NCBI GenBank assembly: GCA_039566865.1
Contig: CM076949.1
Coordinates: 20,312,501-20,376,500, forward strand
Direction: 5' to 3'
DNA: 64,000 nt
Source of the DNA: Aurelia coerulea
Taxonomy: Eukaryota; Cnidaria; Scyphozoa; Semaeostomeae; Ulmaridae
Under the pieces are notes generated by a model, which saw only the letters and a list, made by a program, of their open reading frames with translations, was not told the origin of the DNA and did not search any database. The position numbers and the translations under genes are program-made. Below are positions 30,272-41,234 of the stretch, piece by piece. Position 1 is the stretch's first letter. Each line of letters opens with the position of its first letter.

Positions 30272-31119
30272 TGTAATAAAGGTCAACTTAGACATTTGCG
30301 TTGCCTCGTTTTGAATAATGATTCCCGTTTATTTCTAAGATATAGCCAAGGAGATGACGACAACAAACTTTCCTTACTAGCATTTTCCCACGTTATTTTG
30401 GTTGTTTACTCGAATTTGGTTTATTGATGTCCGTCGGAATGGTAGATTTCACACATTACACTACCCGATAGGAATAAGTATTGTGTAGGCAAAGCATTGA
30501 TTTTATAACTGTTTTGCGTCACTGTTATTTCGAGACTAAGTTTATTTATTTTAACTGCCCCTGAGCGAAATGACTATTCAACTCTTTACTCGTTAGAAGC
30601 ATGTCAGAAGCAAAGCTGATTTAGTCCAAATGTCAATAAAATCACTTTTCTTTGAAATATAGATATCTGACAATCATCTACCGCCTTTGAAGTAGAACCA
30701 TGTTTTCCCATTTGTTTACGTTAGTTGATTTGAGACGTTACATGTGTTATTCTTTTGTGTACTTTATGATAAATAGAGTAATCCTTAATTGTTGACGGGG
30801 AGAAGGAGGAGAGAACAGACATGGACGATCTAGGTTAAGTCGAGAAGGGAGACAAAGGATGCTTGTGAAAGATCTTGTTGTCTGTGATTATTTTGATGTG
30901 AATTATTGTGATTTTGGTGCATTTTGGATGTATTGATGCGTACTTATTCAGTGGCTTGCGAGTCCACAGAGTAGATTTAACCTTGGTGTGTAAAGAAAGT
31001 AACAGAATGCGATGTTTATGGAAGAATTGATGCTCTATACATTTGTCATTTCATTTGTACATGTCTACATCGGCAACCGCTCGTGCTGATTTTAGCGTCT
31101 TTAAAATATCCCTATTACA
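30272..31119. repeat. 3' LTR
   Basis: 848 bp direct copy of 28963-29817, with a 9-base deletion near its right end. Confidence 0.92.
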
Positions 31120-31537
31120 GTATCATTTTTGACAATATTGGTCTACCGAACGGTCATGATCTCACATTTGGTGCAAATTTGACGAATTGGTCCAGGAAAT
31201 GGTCAAAATTGGTCTAGCCAAGGGTACCATGTTCGTAAAAATTAGTCCAGCCAACGGTACCATTCTGAATATGCTCGCGGCAGACCCCTACCCATAATTT
31301 GGCCAAGAACCCCCCCCCCCCAACCGTGGATGAAACTTGTACAATTTTTGACGGGGAAACAAAAGTTTCAACGGGGAACCAACAGAAACACGGCGGGGAA
31401 AATGTTTCAACACTCAAACTTAGCGGGGAAAAGATTTTCTTGGTGGGTCATCCTTCTACCTTGGCGGGGCAATGTTTCAGCGGGGTCGTTACTACTGGGG
31501 GGTGTGTATTATCCATTATGGTTCAATTAGCTTGCAG

Positions 31538-31559
31538 TAGCCTGCGTGCACGCAGGCTA
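31538..31559. repeat. 22-bp palindrome made of MULE MITE ends only
   Basis: TAGCCTGCGTGC followed by its remaining complement, ending GCACGCAGGCTA: the two ends of the 5623-6078 family with everything between removed. The flanks GCTTGCAG and GCGTGCAG match at 7 of 8. Confidence 0.65.
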
Positions 31560-32625
31560 GCGTGCAGCGGTTATCAGATTGTATGCAGCGATAATATGGG
31601 CATACAGTAAAAACCGGACCCTGGGACCCTAGAACCATTGGACCCGTACCAATGTGAGATAGGACCTTAACACCGAAGGGTCATCACCCTCAAAAGAAAT
31701 AAAATGCTAATTTGTTCTTGTATTTTCACTATCATTACTACTTTTTGTTGTTATCATATTATAGATCAAGAGTTGTAAGAGATAACTTTGTTCTTTCACA
31801 AGGTGTGATTTAAGAAAGACGATCGAAAAGCGAGCTGCAATGAAAGGCATGAAACACTGCAAAGTCTCCTTCCTTTGTCAGTATGCTCATCCTGAACGTG
31901 TCCTGAAGAAAGGGGTGCCATTATTGCTATCTGTTTCTGATTGCCATGATTTTCTATGGTGGCCTTTTTAACTTTACAATCTCATGCCATTCTAGTTTTG
32001 TTTGGAGGATACACTGAATGAAATGAAAGGTTTCTCTGCATTACACACAACAAGATGTCTTGCACACATTGATGCAATGCGATGGAGGAAGTGGAAATCT
32101 TGTTTCACCATGGTTGAACAGGGGGTGAATAGGTAATTTTCGTGAGCTTGAGTCACCAACAAAACGGCTAAAAGATTGCTTTTAACGTCCCCTAGCAATA
32201 AAATGGGTCTGTATGATCCATCTGCCTGAAGATTCGGCAATTTTCTCCAAAAATCAGTCAAGGTTTTATAATCTTTCTGAAATCCCCAAAAAAACATCCC
32301 GTTTACCAACAGAAATGTGTTGAAAAGGTTCAAGTATGCGCAGTTGGATTTCAGTGTGACTGAGATGATCCTTGCCAGAATACCAAATTAAATTGATGCT
32401 ACTTCTTTGTATTTCTATGGTAATTCATTACAAAAACCATAGAAATACCAAATCCGCATTTCTGGGAGCATTATTGAAGCTGAAATACCACTTTTCAAAT
32501 AAGAAATTTCACTATGGTGATGTGCAGACACCGGCGTGTACCAATGAACTATAAAATTGCAGGCACATCTATGCGAGCATGCATGCGAGCCATTGTCAGC
32601 CGGCTGTTCTCTTCCTGTTTTCCTG
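31560..32625. other. Gene-free stretch, one unassigned open frame
   Basis: A minus-strand frame at 31992-32333 (113 codons) has a protein-like composition but no motif that I recognise. Nothing else is supported here. Confidence 0.3.
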
Positions 32626-33083
32626 CCCCAGGGGGGTACTCAGGTATAATTAGGATAGCGGTGCTCAGGCTGGGGTATAACGCATCAACCAAAAAATAAT
32701 AATGTCTAGCAAGAAAACAGACCCAAAAAAATAACGTTTCCGACCTTACATTTATATACCCAAAAGTTATGAAGTCAGTATCTTAAATATGCATAAAAGT
32801 GCCCTAACTGATTAGATTTCTCATAATGTGTTTGGATATTTATATGTCCTTTGATTTCAGTACTGCTACTTACTTGACTCTGATTTTGTTTATGAATTAT
32901 ATTTTTCACAATTGTTTTAGTTTTTCTCATATTTGAGACCCAAAAAAGTAAGCCAGAATTCCTTGAACCCAAGAAATAACTGCACAAATCATTGACCCAA
33001 AAAAATAATCCGTGCCTAAATTTTAGACCCAAAAAAGTAACCTGAGCATCCCTATCCTGAAAATACCAGAGTACCCCCCTGGG
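32626..33083. mobile_element. G-run element, CCCAGGGGGGTACTC ends
   Basis: Inverted ends CCCAGGGGGGTACTC and GAGTACCCCCCTGGG. Flanks TTTCCTGC (32618-32625) and TTTCGTGC (33084-33091) match at 7 of 8. The interior repeats GACCCAAAAAAGTAA in the right half. Same end type as 35887-36205. Confidence 0.78.
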
Positions 33084-33257
33084 TTTCGTGCAGTGCAGCA
33101 AACTAACTTCTTCGGTGTGTTGCTAAACCGTATGCATTTACCTTGCACCTTCTTACAAATTCAGATGGCTCTTGTGTGCACAATTTCTTAGCGTCCGTCT
33201 GGTATCTATTCAATCGCCTCAATATTGTTCTATGTATGTTAAAATGTTAAAATGTTT

Positions 33258-33755
33258 CTATGTATGTTCTGAAGGAATAGTTAGGACAAAGCGACAAATC
33301 GTTTCTAGGATGAAAAGTTGGACTTTATCAAAAAATTTAAATTCTGTTATACCCTTTTCTTTTAAATCGTCAGAGTTTGCCAGGCCATACGTCTTCTTAG
33401 ATCCTGCACGAAACAGATTTTCTCCTGAAGATTCGCTTCCTTCACTGGCATGGCCTATTTCCTCCGCCATCACATCCCATCTGAGAAAAGCCGCATGAAC
33501 GGTCGTGTTGTGACCCCTAAACAAAAGAACTCTGGCCAATAGCCTATGTCCTTTGTTGGGCGTCATCTTTGCATGTAAAGTATTGAGAGTATTGTTCTGA
33601 GCTGTCTCATATTGTTCTTGCAAACAAAGCTTGTCGATTTCACTAATGCACAAAATGCGGACCATTGGGAAATGGGACCCTTTGGAAATGTTCTCGTGAA
33701 CAAATGCCAGAAAAATCGTATACGTTCTTTTTTTATAAGAAACTTGGATCAGCAC
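33258..33755 (-). CDS. Unassigned open reading frame, 165 codons
   Basis: I do not recognise this protein. The C-terminal two thirds are polar and protein-like (HAKMTPNKGHRLLARVLLF, then WDVMAEEIGHASEGSESSGE), without low complexity, which is unusual for a chance frame in this AT-rich sequence. It could be an exon or a fragment of a mobile-element gene. No splice sites or neighbours support either view. Confidence 0.3.
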   Translation of the reverse strand: MLIQVSYKKRTYTIFLAFVHENISKGSHFPMVRILCISEIDKLCLQEQYETAQNNTLNTLHAKMTPNKGHRLLARVLLFRGHNTTVHAAFLRWDVMAEEIGHASEGSESSGENLFRAGSKKTYGLANSDDLKEKGITEFKFFDKVQLFILETICRFVLTIPSEHT

Positions 33756-34124
33756 TTAGCACTAAAAGTTTCTTAATTTCGCATGGAAATTTCGGTGTTT
33801 TAGTAGTAAAAGTTTCTTAATTAGTTTCTTATTTTTTGGGCCTAAAATTGCGATATTGTTCAAATTTGTGGCTTCTTCTTGACAAAGGGCTTTCATTTTA
33901 CATTGACATTGTCATCACGAATAAGTCATGCACATTCAGGCAAAAAACGACCAATTTTTGCAGTTAAAAGTTAAAAAAAGATGAAGGTACCTTTGTTAGA
34001 GAGACATAGAATAAAAGAGACATGCAGAAATTGAATTTTAAGAGTTTCTTAACCTTAACTGTTCTTGAGCGTAGTACAAGAGTTTCTTAAATTTTTGGTC
34101 ATAGTAGTACTAGTTTCTTATATG

Positions 34125-34341
34125 GAACGCCGTTTGCACAAAATGACATAAACATAGTTTATGTTACATAAACTATGTTTATGTGCACATAAACTCAGTT
34201 TATGTAACATAAATATAGTTTATGTGCACATAAACATAGTTTATGTACATAAAACTATGTTTATGTGCACAAAAATGGACATAACCTATGCTTATGTGCA
34301 CATAAACATAGTTTATATCCATTTTTATGCAAACGGCGTGG
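34125..34341. repeat. Palindromic minisatellite in inverted-repeat element
   Basis: Outer ends CGCCGTTTGCACAAAATG and complement (CATTTTTATGCAAACGGCG). Between them is a tandem run of the self-complementary unit CATAAACATAGTTTATG with ACATAAAC and GTGCAC spacers, about ten copies. A shorter copy of the same element lies at 35261-35338. Confidence 0.8.
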
Positions 34342-35260
34342 TGCCTATTGTTCTGAGCAGACGCGTCTAAATTATTTCCCGAGGATCAGTTTGCAAATTA
34401 CGGCACTCTGTAGCACACATCGCATCAATCTTGCACAGATTTGTTTCGAATATTGTTGGAAAGTATGGAAATTACGTTTTATTTGTCTTTGCGTTTTCGG
34501 TCCTAGATAAATTATGATTAACGGTAAAATCAATTTTATGAATACTAAGAAACTAAACAAGGAGTCTTGTTCGCGAAGAATTAGGCCCAAAGTTAAGAAA
34601 TCGAAATACAAAGTTCAGAGCCCAGGGGGTGGGGAACCCGTAAAAAATTCGTGACGACGTAAAAAAATTGCCAAAATTGTTTGAGAGCTTAGTCCACTTA
34701 GCCCTTTTGCAAAAGTGTTCACAATAGATTAAATTTGATTCTGCAATAGGGTTAACAAGAAGTCTGAAACATAGATTTTTTGTTTTTAATGTTGAAAAAG
34801 CGTTTCATGATTCAGTATTTTAATTTTTTTTAACGTTTGGTAACCATTATGAATTCGCAAAATTTGCACATCTCAAGGTAAAATTTTCAATCGACTTTTC
34901 ACTACATATGCTGCAAAGTTCAATCTTTCAAAAAAAACAAAGATCATGAAAATCGAGTGAGTGCAAGCTAAGAAATTTGAATTTGAAATTTAGTGCTATT
35001 TTGTGCCCTTACTGTGCAAAGAAAGAGGCCTAAAATACACTTTGTATGCCTAACTTGAAATAATACCTCAGGCTACGTTTAACAGTAGAAAAGTTTGTTT
35101 TGTACAATTCTGATATTTTCATTTTTTTCACTAAAATGGAAATCTGGATCACATTGCACCGGTGTTCTGAATGCGATAAGTCCGCTATTGTTACCGACGT
35201 GACGCTACAGGTACTCATTATGACTATGATTATGACGCCTTCTAGAACAATGACAATGAC

Positions 35261-35338
35261 GCCGTTTGCACAAAATTGGACATAAACTATGTTTATGTAA
35301 CATAAACTATTTCTATGTCATTTTTGTGCAAACGGCGT
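35261..35338. repeat. Short copy of the CGCCGTTTGCAC element
   Basis: CGCCGTTTGCACAAAATTGG ... GTCATTTTTGTGCAAACGGCG around two CATAAACTATGTTTATG-type units. Its right outer flank GTTCCATATTCTTATAAAC is the complement of the left outer flank of the 34125 copy, so the two may be ends of one larger inverted structure (about 34112-35352). Confidence 0.7.
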
Positions 35339-35746
35339 TCCATATTCTTATAAACCAGTTTCTTATAAAAAAAATCACAGATAAAGGACTCCGTGAATCA
35401 CCACACGGTTTCCTTTAATTAAGGATTGACAGGCAGTTGAGCATGAGAATAAGCGTGGATCTGAAAATCAAGGATCAAAAATTAACAAACATAAAATTAC
35501 AATTAAATTGTTTCCTGATGTAATCACAGATAAAGGACTCCGTGAATCACCACACGGTTTCCTTTAATTAAGGATTGACAGGCTGAGCAGGAGGATAAGC
35601 GTGGATCTGAAAATCAAAGATAAAAAATTAACAAACATAAAATTACAATTAAATTGACTTCCTGATGGAATCAAAGATAAAGGACTCCGTGAATCACCAC
35701 ACGGTTTCCTTTAATTAAGGATTGACAGGCAGTTGAGCATGAGAAT

Positions 35747-37080
35747 TTCACAAGTATTTCACATTCTGCGAAAAATATCAACGAGTTGAATGACACACTG
35801 AATAGCGATCTCGATCGGCTAAAGGAATGGTTACACGGGAACAAACTGTCACTAAATGTCGTAAAGACACAGGCGATGGTTGTAGGCCCGGGGGGGGGGG
35901 TACGTAGTATATTTGTCCGACGGGGATGTGCCGTTTTTAAGGGTATCGTTTTCACCAATTTTTTCTAGCACAGGCAATGAGGCAATTTTTCTAGAGCAGG
36001 TTGTCAAAACAAGTCAGATGGGAATATTCTGCTAGATTGGGTCGTTTTTCGGTCAAATTTCATTTTTTTGAGTATACTTTTCATCAATTTTTTCTAGAAC
36101 AGGTTATCATTTTGAGCGAAAAATTCTGGAGCAGGGTAAAAAAAATTTTTTTCGTGGGCACACCCCCGTACAAATTTAAGTCAAGTACCCCCCCCCCCCC
36201 CCGGGGTTGTAGGTTCTCGACCAAACCTAAAAAAGATTGCTGACAATAAAGTAGAGACCCCATCATTTGTTATTGATGGCGCTGAAATTGACATCGTTAA
36301 AAATGTAAAATATTTAGGAGTCCAACTTGATGATAGCCTCGTTTGGGATCGGAACACGAAAGTATTATGTAGCAAACTGTCTCGTGCTCTAGGATTTTTG
36401 AAATATGCCAAAAAATTCGTACCCAAGGATACCTTAATCAAAATGTATCATGGCATCGTAGAGCCACATTTCCGTTATTGCTGTTCTGTTTGGGGAGGCT
36501 GCAGTGAAACCAGATTGCAAACCATACAAAAATTGCAAAATCGAGCTGCAAGAATTGTCACCAATAGCAGCTATGATGTATCCGCCTCAAATTTGATCAA
36601 GGAACTAAATTGGCCAACGGTTACGGAAATGATAAAATGCGAGACAGCTACTATTACATACAAAGCATTGTCAGGTCTTGCACCCGGCTATCTTTCAAAC
36701 CTTTTCAAGAAAAACTCTGCGCGTGATATCAGTATGAATTTGCGGAATGCCATTGCCGATGTCCTTGTTCCAAGGATGAAAACTTGCAATGGGCAGAAAG
36801 CGATATCTTTCCGGGGTGCAAAGACTTGGAATGAATTGCCTTTGGATGTCAAACAAGCACCCTCTCTTAGCATTTTTAAAAGTATGCTGAAGAGTAATTT
36901 GCCTCTCTCAGGCTAACTCCTTTGTTTTTCATTTATTTTTTTTATTTAGATTGTAAATATAGGTAATTTGATAGTAATTATTAGTAACATTGTAAAGTTT
37001 GGCACGGCCCCCTGTAAAGCAATCCTCTCGATTGACGGGGCCACCGTGTAAAAATAATGAAAAATGAAAAATGAAATGAA
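35747..37080 (+). pseudogene. CR1/Jockey-like LINE, 5' truncated, split by a G-run element
   Basis: It begins just after the active-site Y-A-D-D position (TSISHSAKNINELNDTLNSD) and reads to TQAMVVG at 35886. It is interrupted by 35887-36205, resumes VGSRPNLKKIADNK, and runs open to a stop at 36916. It contains YLGVQLDDSLVWD, KMYHGIVEPHFRYCCSVWG, KLQNRAARIVTNSSYD and ISFRGAKTWNELPLD. The 3' untranslated region contains GGCCCCCTGTAAAGCAATCC and ends ATGAAAAATGAAATGAA. AGAAT at 35742-35746 and 37081-37085 is its target duplication. The insertion point inside a tandem unit is unambiguous. Confidence 0.85.
35887..36205. mobile_element. G-run/C-run element, CCCGGGGG...TAC ends, 8-bp TSD
   Basis: Starts CCCGGGGGGGGGG then TACGTAG. 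Ends GTAC, then a run of about 15 C, then GGG. GTTGTAGG flanks both sides (35879-35886 and 36206-36213) and belongs to the interrupted LINE frame, which proves it is an insertion. 319 bp, non-coding, with sequence resembling CGGGGATGTGCCGTTTTTAA of the 16992 copy. Confidence 0.85.
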
Positions 37081-37168
37081 AGAATAAGCGTGGATCTGAA
37101 AATCAAGGATAAAAAATCAACAAACATAAAATTATAATTAAATTACTTCACTGATGAGATCACAGGTA

Positions 37169-38625
37169 ACGCTAAGGACCATTGGTTTTTAAAGTGATAC
37201 CTGCCATTACAGCGCTACTACACCCCCGTTTTAAGTGCCCCGGTACATTCTACCCCGGCGATTTCTTAGGTGAGAAAATTGGAGTAAAATCGGTCCCCGG
37301 ACAAGACGAGAATCTCCCCGGTACAAAATGCCTCACCAGTGAAACCTCGCCTGCAAATTGGCAAGCCCCGGGGAAATTTTTGAGGAAATATTTCCTCGTA
37401 GAACCACTTCCCCGTCAATAATTATGCCGTCCTCTCGGATTCCCCGGTGAAAATTTGACCATATTTTTCGGTCACTAGGACTCTGGTGAGCATCTCACCT
37501 CTCACCGGGGCAATTAGACGGGGGTCTGCTACTTGGCGGATGACCCAGAAGAGCTGCTCTTATCCAGACAATTCTTGGCGATTGTGTAATTGATATCGTA
37601 GCAAAGCATTCTCAACAAAACTAGGTCAACTAAAGCACACAAGTACGAGTCGTGTCAAAGCAAACGCGAAGCATCTTTTTCCCGTAAGTATGAAATTTAT
37701 CACTCTCATATGTTTTGAAAAGAAAATATCAGCAACTCAAATAATATTGAATAGTACGTATAATTTTTGTTTATGATTTGGTTCTTTTTTTAAATTCTTC
37801 GCTCAAAAAGGTCCTCAGTGAATTTTGTGATTTAATTCAACGAAAATTAAGAAACTCTTCAAGAAAGTTATCGCATGAGAGTAGGCCAAAAATTAAGCAG
37901 GCCTTCTTCAAAGACCACAACCAATGTTCATATACAAGGTGTTCCAAAAAATTGTTCGATGCTTGATTAAATATTAAAAAATAACGAAACAATGAACGGG
38001 CTCCATTGTAAGATAACCATATTGCTGGGATTATAAATCAATTTTAGACACCAGAAGCTGGCCAATTAGAAAATATTCACAGAGTTACAAGCTTTTGTGG
38101 TTCAAGTTTGTGCAAAAGCTGAAACCAGACGCCCCTAATAGACCAGGAGGGGATGGGGGGCAATCGTCACCCGAGGAGGGAATTTATGAAATTGAGTGTA
38201 TTTGGTCAAGTTCGAGGCGCTGATTCCAAAAATCGATGTTATACGGACAAATTCGGTCCCATTCAGCCTCTATTCCATGTTAAAAACTCGTTTTCGAGAA
38301 AAGTGACATCCTCACTTAGATATTGAAATTCGGTCTCAGTTGGCCCTCTTTACTGCGCTCAAGTCGCGTTTCGATGAAAGCCCTATATCTTCTTAAAATC
38401 TTAAACATTGCTCAAAATGGTATTCAAGTCAAGCGTACAATATGTATTGTTAAGTTGATACTTGGCACATTACGCATCCAAGTTTAATTTAGTTAACGTA
38501 ATGGAATGTCTGTGAAGTGCTCCTGTTCTGTGCTAGCATTGTCTTCTGAACTTCGTTGTTTGCACGAAGAAGCAACTCTGCCACATAGTCAGGGTACATA
38601 ATATCATGCCAGATGACGGATCTTT
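37169..38625. other. Gene-free stretch
   Basis: 37200-37520 is rich in CCCCGG motifs (GCCCCGGTACATTCTACCCC and similar), probably an old repeat. The remainder to 38625 shows nothing that I can support. Confidence 0.4.
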
Positions 38626-38626
38626 C

Positions 38627-39363
38627 TTCATTTTTTTTCATTTCATTTTTAATTATTTATACACGGTGGCCCCATCAATCAACGACTGCTTTACAGGGGG
38701 CCGTGTTAAAAAGCTTACAAAATTAACAATACTTTACTAAAATAACCTAATTACAAGTGATAAAATCTAAAAAATCTAACTAGAATACTTATGATAAAAA
38801 ATTAAAAAGAGTAAAATCAAAACTGGTGAATGGAACGAAAAATCACAATCAAATGGTCAAGCAGAAGGCTGCAGATGGTTTTTTAGTTGGCATTTAAACG
38901 AATTAAGCGAATTTGCTTGTTTTATATCCAACGGAAGCTGATTCCAAGTTCTAGTGCCACGAAAAGATATCGCTTTTTGTCCTTTGCAGGTTGTCATCCT
39001 TGGGATATAGAGATCAGTGGCTGCATTTCGCAAGCTAATATCAATATTTCGGTCAGAATTTTTTGTGAACAAATCAGAAAGAAAGCTAGGTGCAAGGCCA
39101 GTTATTGCTTTATACGTAACCGTAGCTGTTTCACTTTTAATCATATCACTGACAGTAAGCCATTTAAGGTTCTTAATCAAAAGGGTCGCAGATGTATCAT
39201 AACTGCTATTTGAGACAATCCTTGCAGCTCGATTTTGCAATTTTTGCAGAGCTTGCAATCTAGCTTCGCCACAGCTTCCCCATACAGAGCAACAGTAGCG
39301 AAAGTGTGGCTCGACAATGCCTCGGTACATTTGTATCAGAGTAGGTTTCAGAGTAGGCTTCAT
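38627..39363 (-). pseudogene. CR1/Jockey-like LINE, 5' truncated
   Basis: Same family as 35747-37080. The frame 38857-39363 (about 165 codons) contains IQMYRGIVEPHFRYCCSVWG, KLQNRAARIVSNSSYD, SLRNAATDLYIPRM and ISFRGTRTWNQLPLD. The 3' untranslated region reaches the tail AAAATGAAATGAAAAAAAAT at 38627-38660. Only the C-terminal part of the reverse transcriptase ORF remains. The polymerase and endonuclease are absent. Confidence 0.82.
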
Positions 39364-39436
39364 TCCAATGATGCGTTGTCGGACTATCTAAATGAAGCCG
39401 CAGTTCATCTGATTACCTGTATACATAGGCAACTTA

Positions 39437-39888
39437 GGCCCCAGTTACACGATACCGGATTCATCACACACCGGATTGCTTTTTTGCATCGGATAGGGGG
39501 GTACAGTTACACGATGCCGAGGCAATTCGGTGTCACTCCACTCCGTGTTTGCGGAGTGAAACCACTCCGCTCTGGAGGTGAGGTGAAAATGAATCCGATG
39601 CACTCCGCTCCGCATTCCATCTCGTGTAACTGCACCAATCCGGTGTGACCCCACTCCGTTTGCTCGTGTAACTGCACCAATCCGATGTCACCCCACTCCA
39701 TTTGGGCTTCGCAGTTGTCAAAGATAATAGATTTAGACTTCGCAGTGCAGGGTGACTCGGTGTCGTGTAACTGCAATCAAAAATGGGTTCATGGCAATCC
39801 GGTGTCGTGTAACTGCAATGAAAATGGTGCAATTTGGGTTGAAACCAATCCGATGCGAAAAGCAATCCGGTATCGTGTAACCCAGGCC
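39437..39888. mobile_element. Harbinger-like MITE with internally repeated end motif
   Basis: Inverted ends GGCCCCAGTTACACGATACC and complement of GGCCTGGGTTACACGATACC, with TTA on both sides (39434-39436 and 39889-39891). A GGCC start and TTA/TAA target are typical of PIF/Harbinger elements. The motif GTGTAACTGCA(C/A)(C/T)AATCCG recurs at least four times inside, with repeated CACTCCGCTCCG. Confidence 0.82.
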
Positions 39889-40436
39889 TTAATTTGCTCC
39901 TTTGGTATGCAAAGAAGATTGAATGAACAGGGAGCATCAACCTTAAAACTGCATATATGCCTCTATGTGAAAGACTTCCTGAAAAACTTAGCAAGGGCTA
40001 TACTGACGGATTGTTGCTTTGGAAAATCCATAAAGAAAGGAGGTGAAATTTTCAAGACATTCAATAACAGATTTTTCTCAACGTAGATACCACGCTCTTC
40101 AAAAGCATCTATGAATTCTTGACGCTTTAACATTGCTTTCCAACACATCGTTTTGCCCTTCCTATAGAATGGCGAAATGAAACGTAATCATTTCTGCAGA
40201 GAACATGCAATTCTACAAACCAGCATTCTTATCCTGACCAGGGACAAAGGTGAAAGATGTAGCATCAATAATCTTTCTTCTCCTGTAAATATTCAATTGT
40301 AAGTAATTACCATGCCACGTGTGAAGTCATGGGCGAAAAAGAAGGTGAGGATGTTGATATTGTCAGATGGAATGTGAATCGTCGCTGTTTCATCAGGTAC
40401 ATGTTCCGTTATGTTCATGGCAAAAATGATACAAAG

Positions 40437-40791
40437 TCAAGAAACAATCATTTGTATAGTTCGCATAGGTGCGTGAAGAACACAATGCACGTTTTTTCTG
40501 ACTCTTAAGTTATTTTTTTGTTTTTCGAGTGAGTTAGTAAGCATGATAGTTGAAAAAGGTTCTCTTCTCTGGCTCGTATAACTCAACATGGTGACAGGAG
40601 TGGGATACCAAACAGGCTCCTCTGCTTGAGCAAGTGCCAATAAGTTGGTGCCTCCTCTTTGTGGTTACTTGCTCGTTCTTGTCAGATATATGTTTCATAG
40701 TGGCTAATATTTGTGCACTGGCTTGTGTTTGAAAACAGACTACCTTTCCATCTAATGCATCTTTAGAATTCCCAATTGATTGTGGAATCAA
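40437..40791 (-). CDS. Unassigned protein-like frames
   Basis: Two overlapping minus-strand frames. The better one (40534-40791) reads ATMKHISDKNEQVTTKRRHQ then GTCSSRGACLVSHSCHHVEL. Composition looks protein-like with a Cys/His-rich stretch, but I cannot name a family, and no start, splice or neighbour supports it. Confidence 0.2.
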
Positions 40792-40944
40792 CCGAGCAGC
40801 ATCTCCTTTTTATCACCATTTTGCAGGAGATGGTAGATACCTACTTGAGATCTTGAAATCTTTTATCGAATATTTTGAAAACTTCACCTCTAGTCATAAA
40901 GTTGCAGACTAAAGGTTGTTGCTTCCTGTTCATTCAGTCTTCTT

Positions 40945-41100
40945 TTGCATATCAAAGGAGCAAATTACGTTGCCTGCATATACAAGCAAGCAGATGAACT
41001 GAAGCTTGATTTAGACAGCCCGACAACGCATGGTTGGAATGAGGAAAGATCCGTTGTTTGGCATGATACTGTGTACCCTAACTATGTACCATGTACAAAT
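40945..41100 (+). pseudogene. Fragment resembling a repeat-associated invertebrate ORF end
   Basis: HIKGANYVACIYKQADELKL then SPTTHGWNEE resembles the HxKRANYQxxIW...HGW stretch near the end of abundant uncharacterised proteins in cnidarian and arthropod genomes. This is from memory of the pattern, not a search. Homology fades after about 50 residues. Confidence 0.35.
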
Positions 41101-41234
41101 GGAATACTCTGCGGCACTTTCAGTAACTTGGTGCTTGGAGAGGCACCAACAGGCAAATACTTTACGATGAACTGGGTTGGGAATGCCTTATGATAGATGG
41201 TGATATAGACGTATGTGTCATTTTTACATCCTCA

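Larger units (their letters stand above)
28963..31119. mobile_element. Short non-autonomous LTR retrotransposon (TRIM-like)
   Basis: Two direct repeats of about 850 bp, each starting TGTAATAAAGG and ending CTATTACA, flank only about 454 bp of internal sequence. A 4-bp duplication, GTAT, flanks the whole (28959-28962 and 31120-31123). Just inside the left repeat, TGGTGTCAGGTGTGGGAT looks like a tRNA primer-binding site. Just before the right repeat, AGGAAAGGGAGG is a polypurine tract. No gag, protease, polymerase or integrase motif is present, so it would depend on another element. Confidence 0.9.
35372..37168. repeat. 149-bp tandem repeat, three units, third split by a LINE
   Basis: Units start near 35372, 35523 and 35668 and contain ATAAAGGACTCCGTGAATCA and AAGCGTGGATCTGAAAATCA. 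The third unit is interrupted at 35746 and resumes at 37081 after a LINE insertion. Confidence 0.88.
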
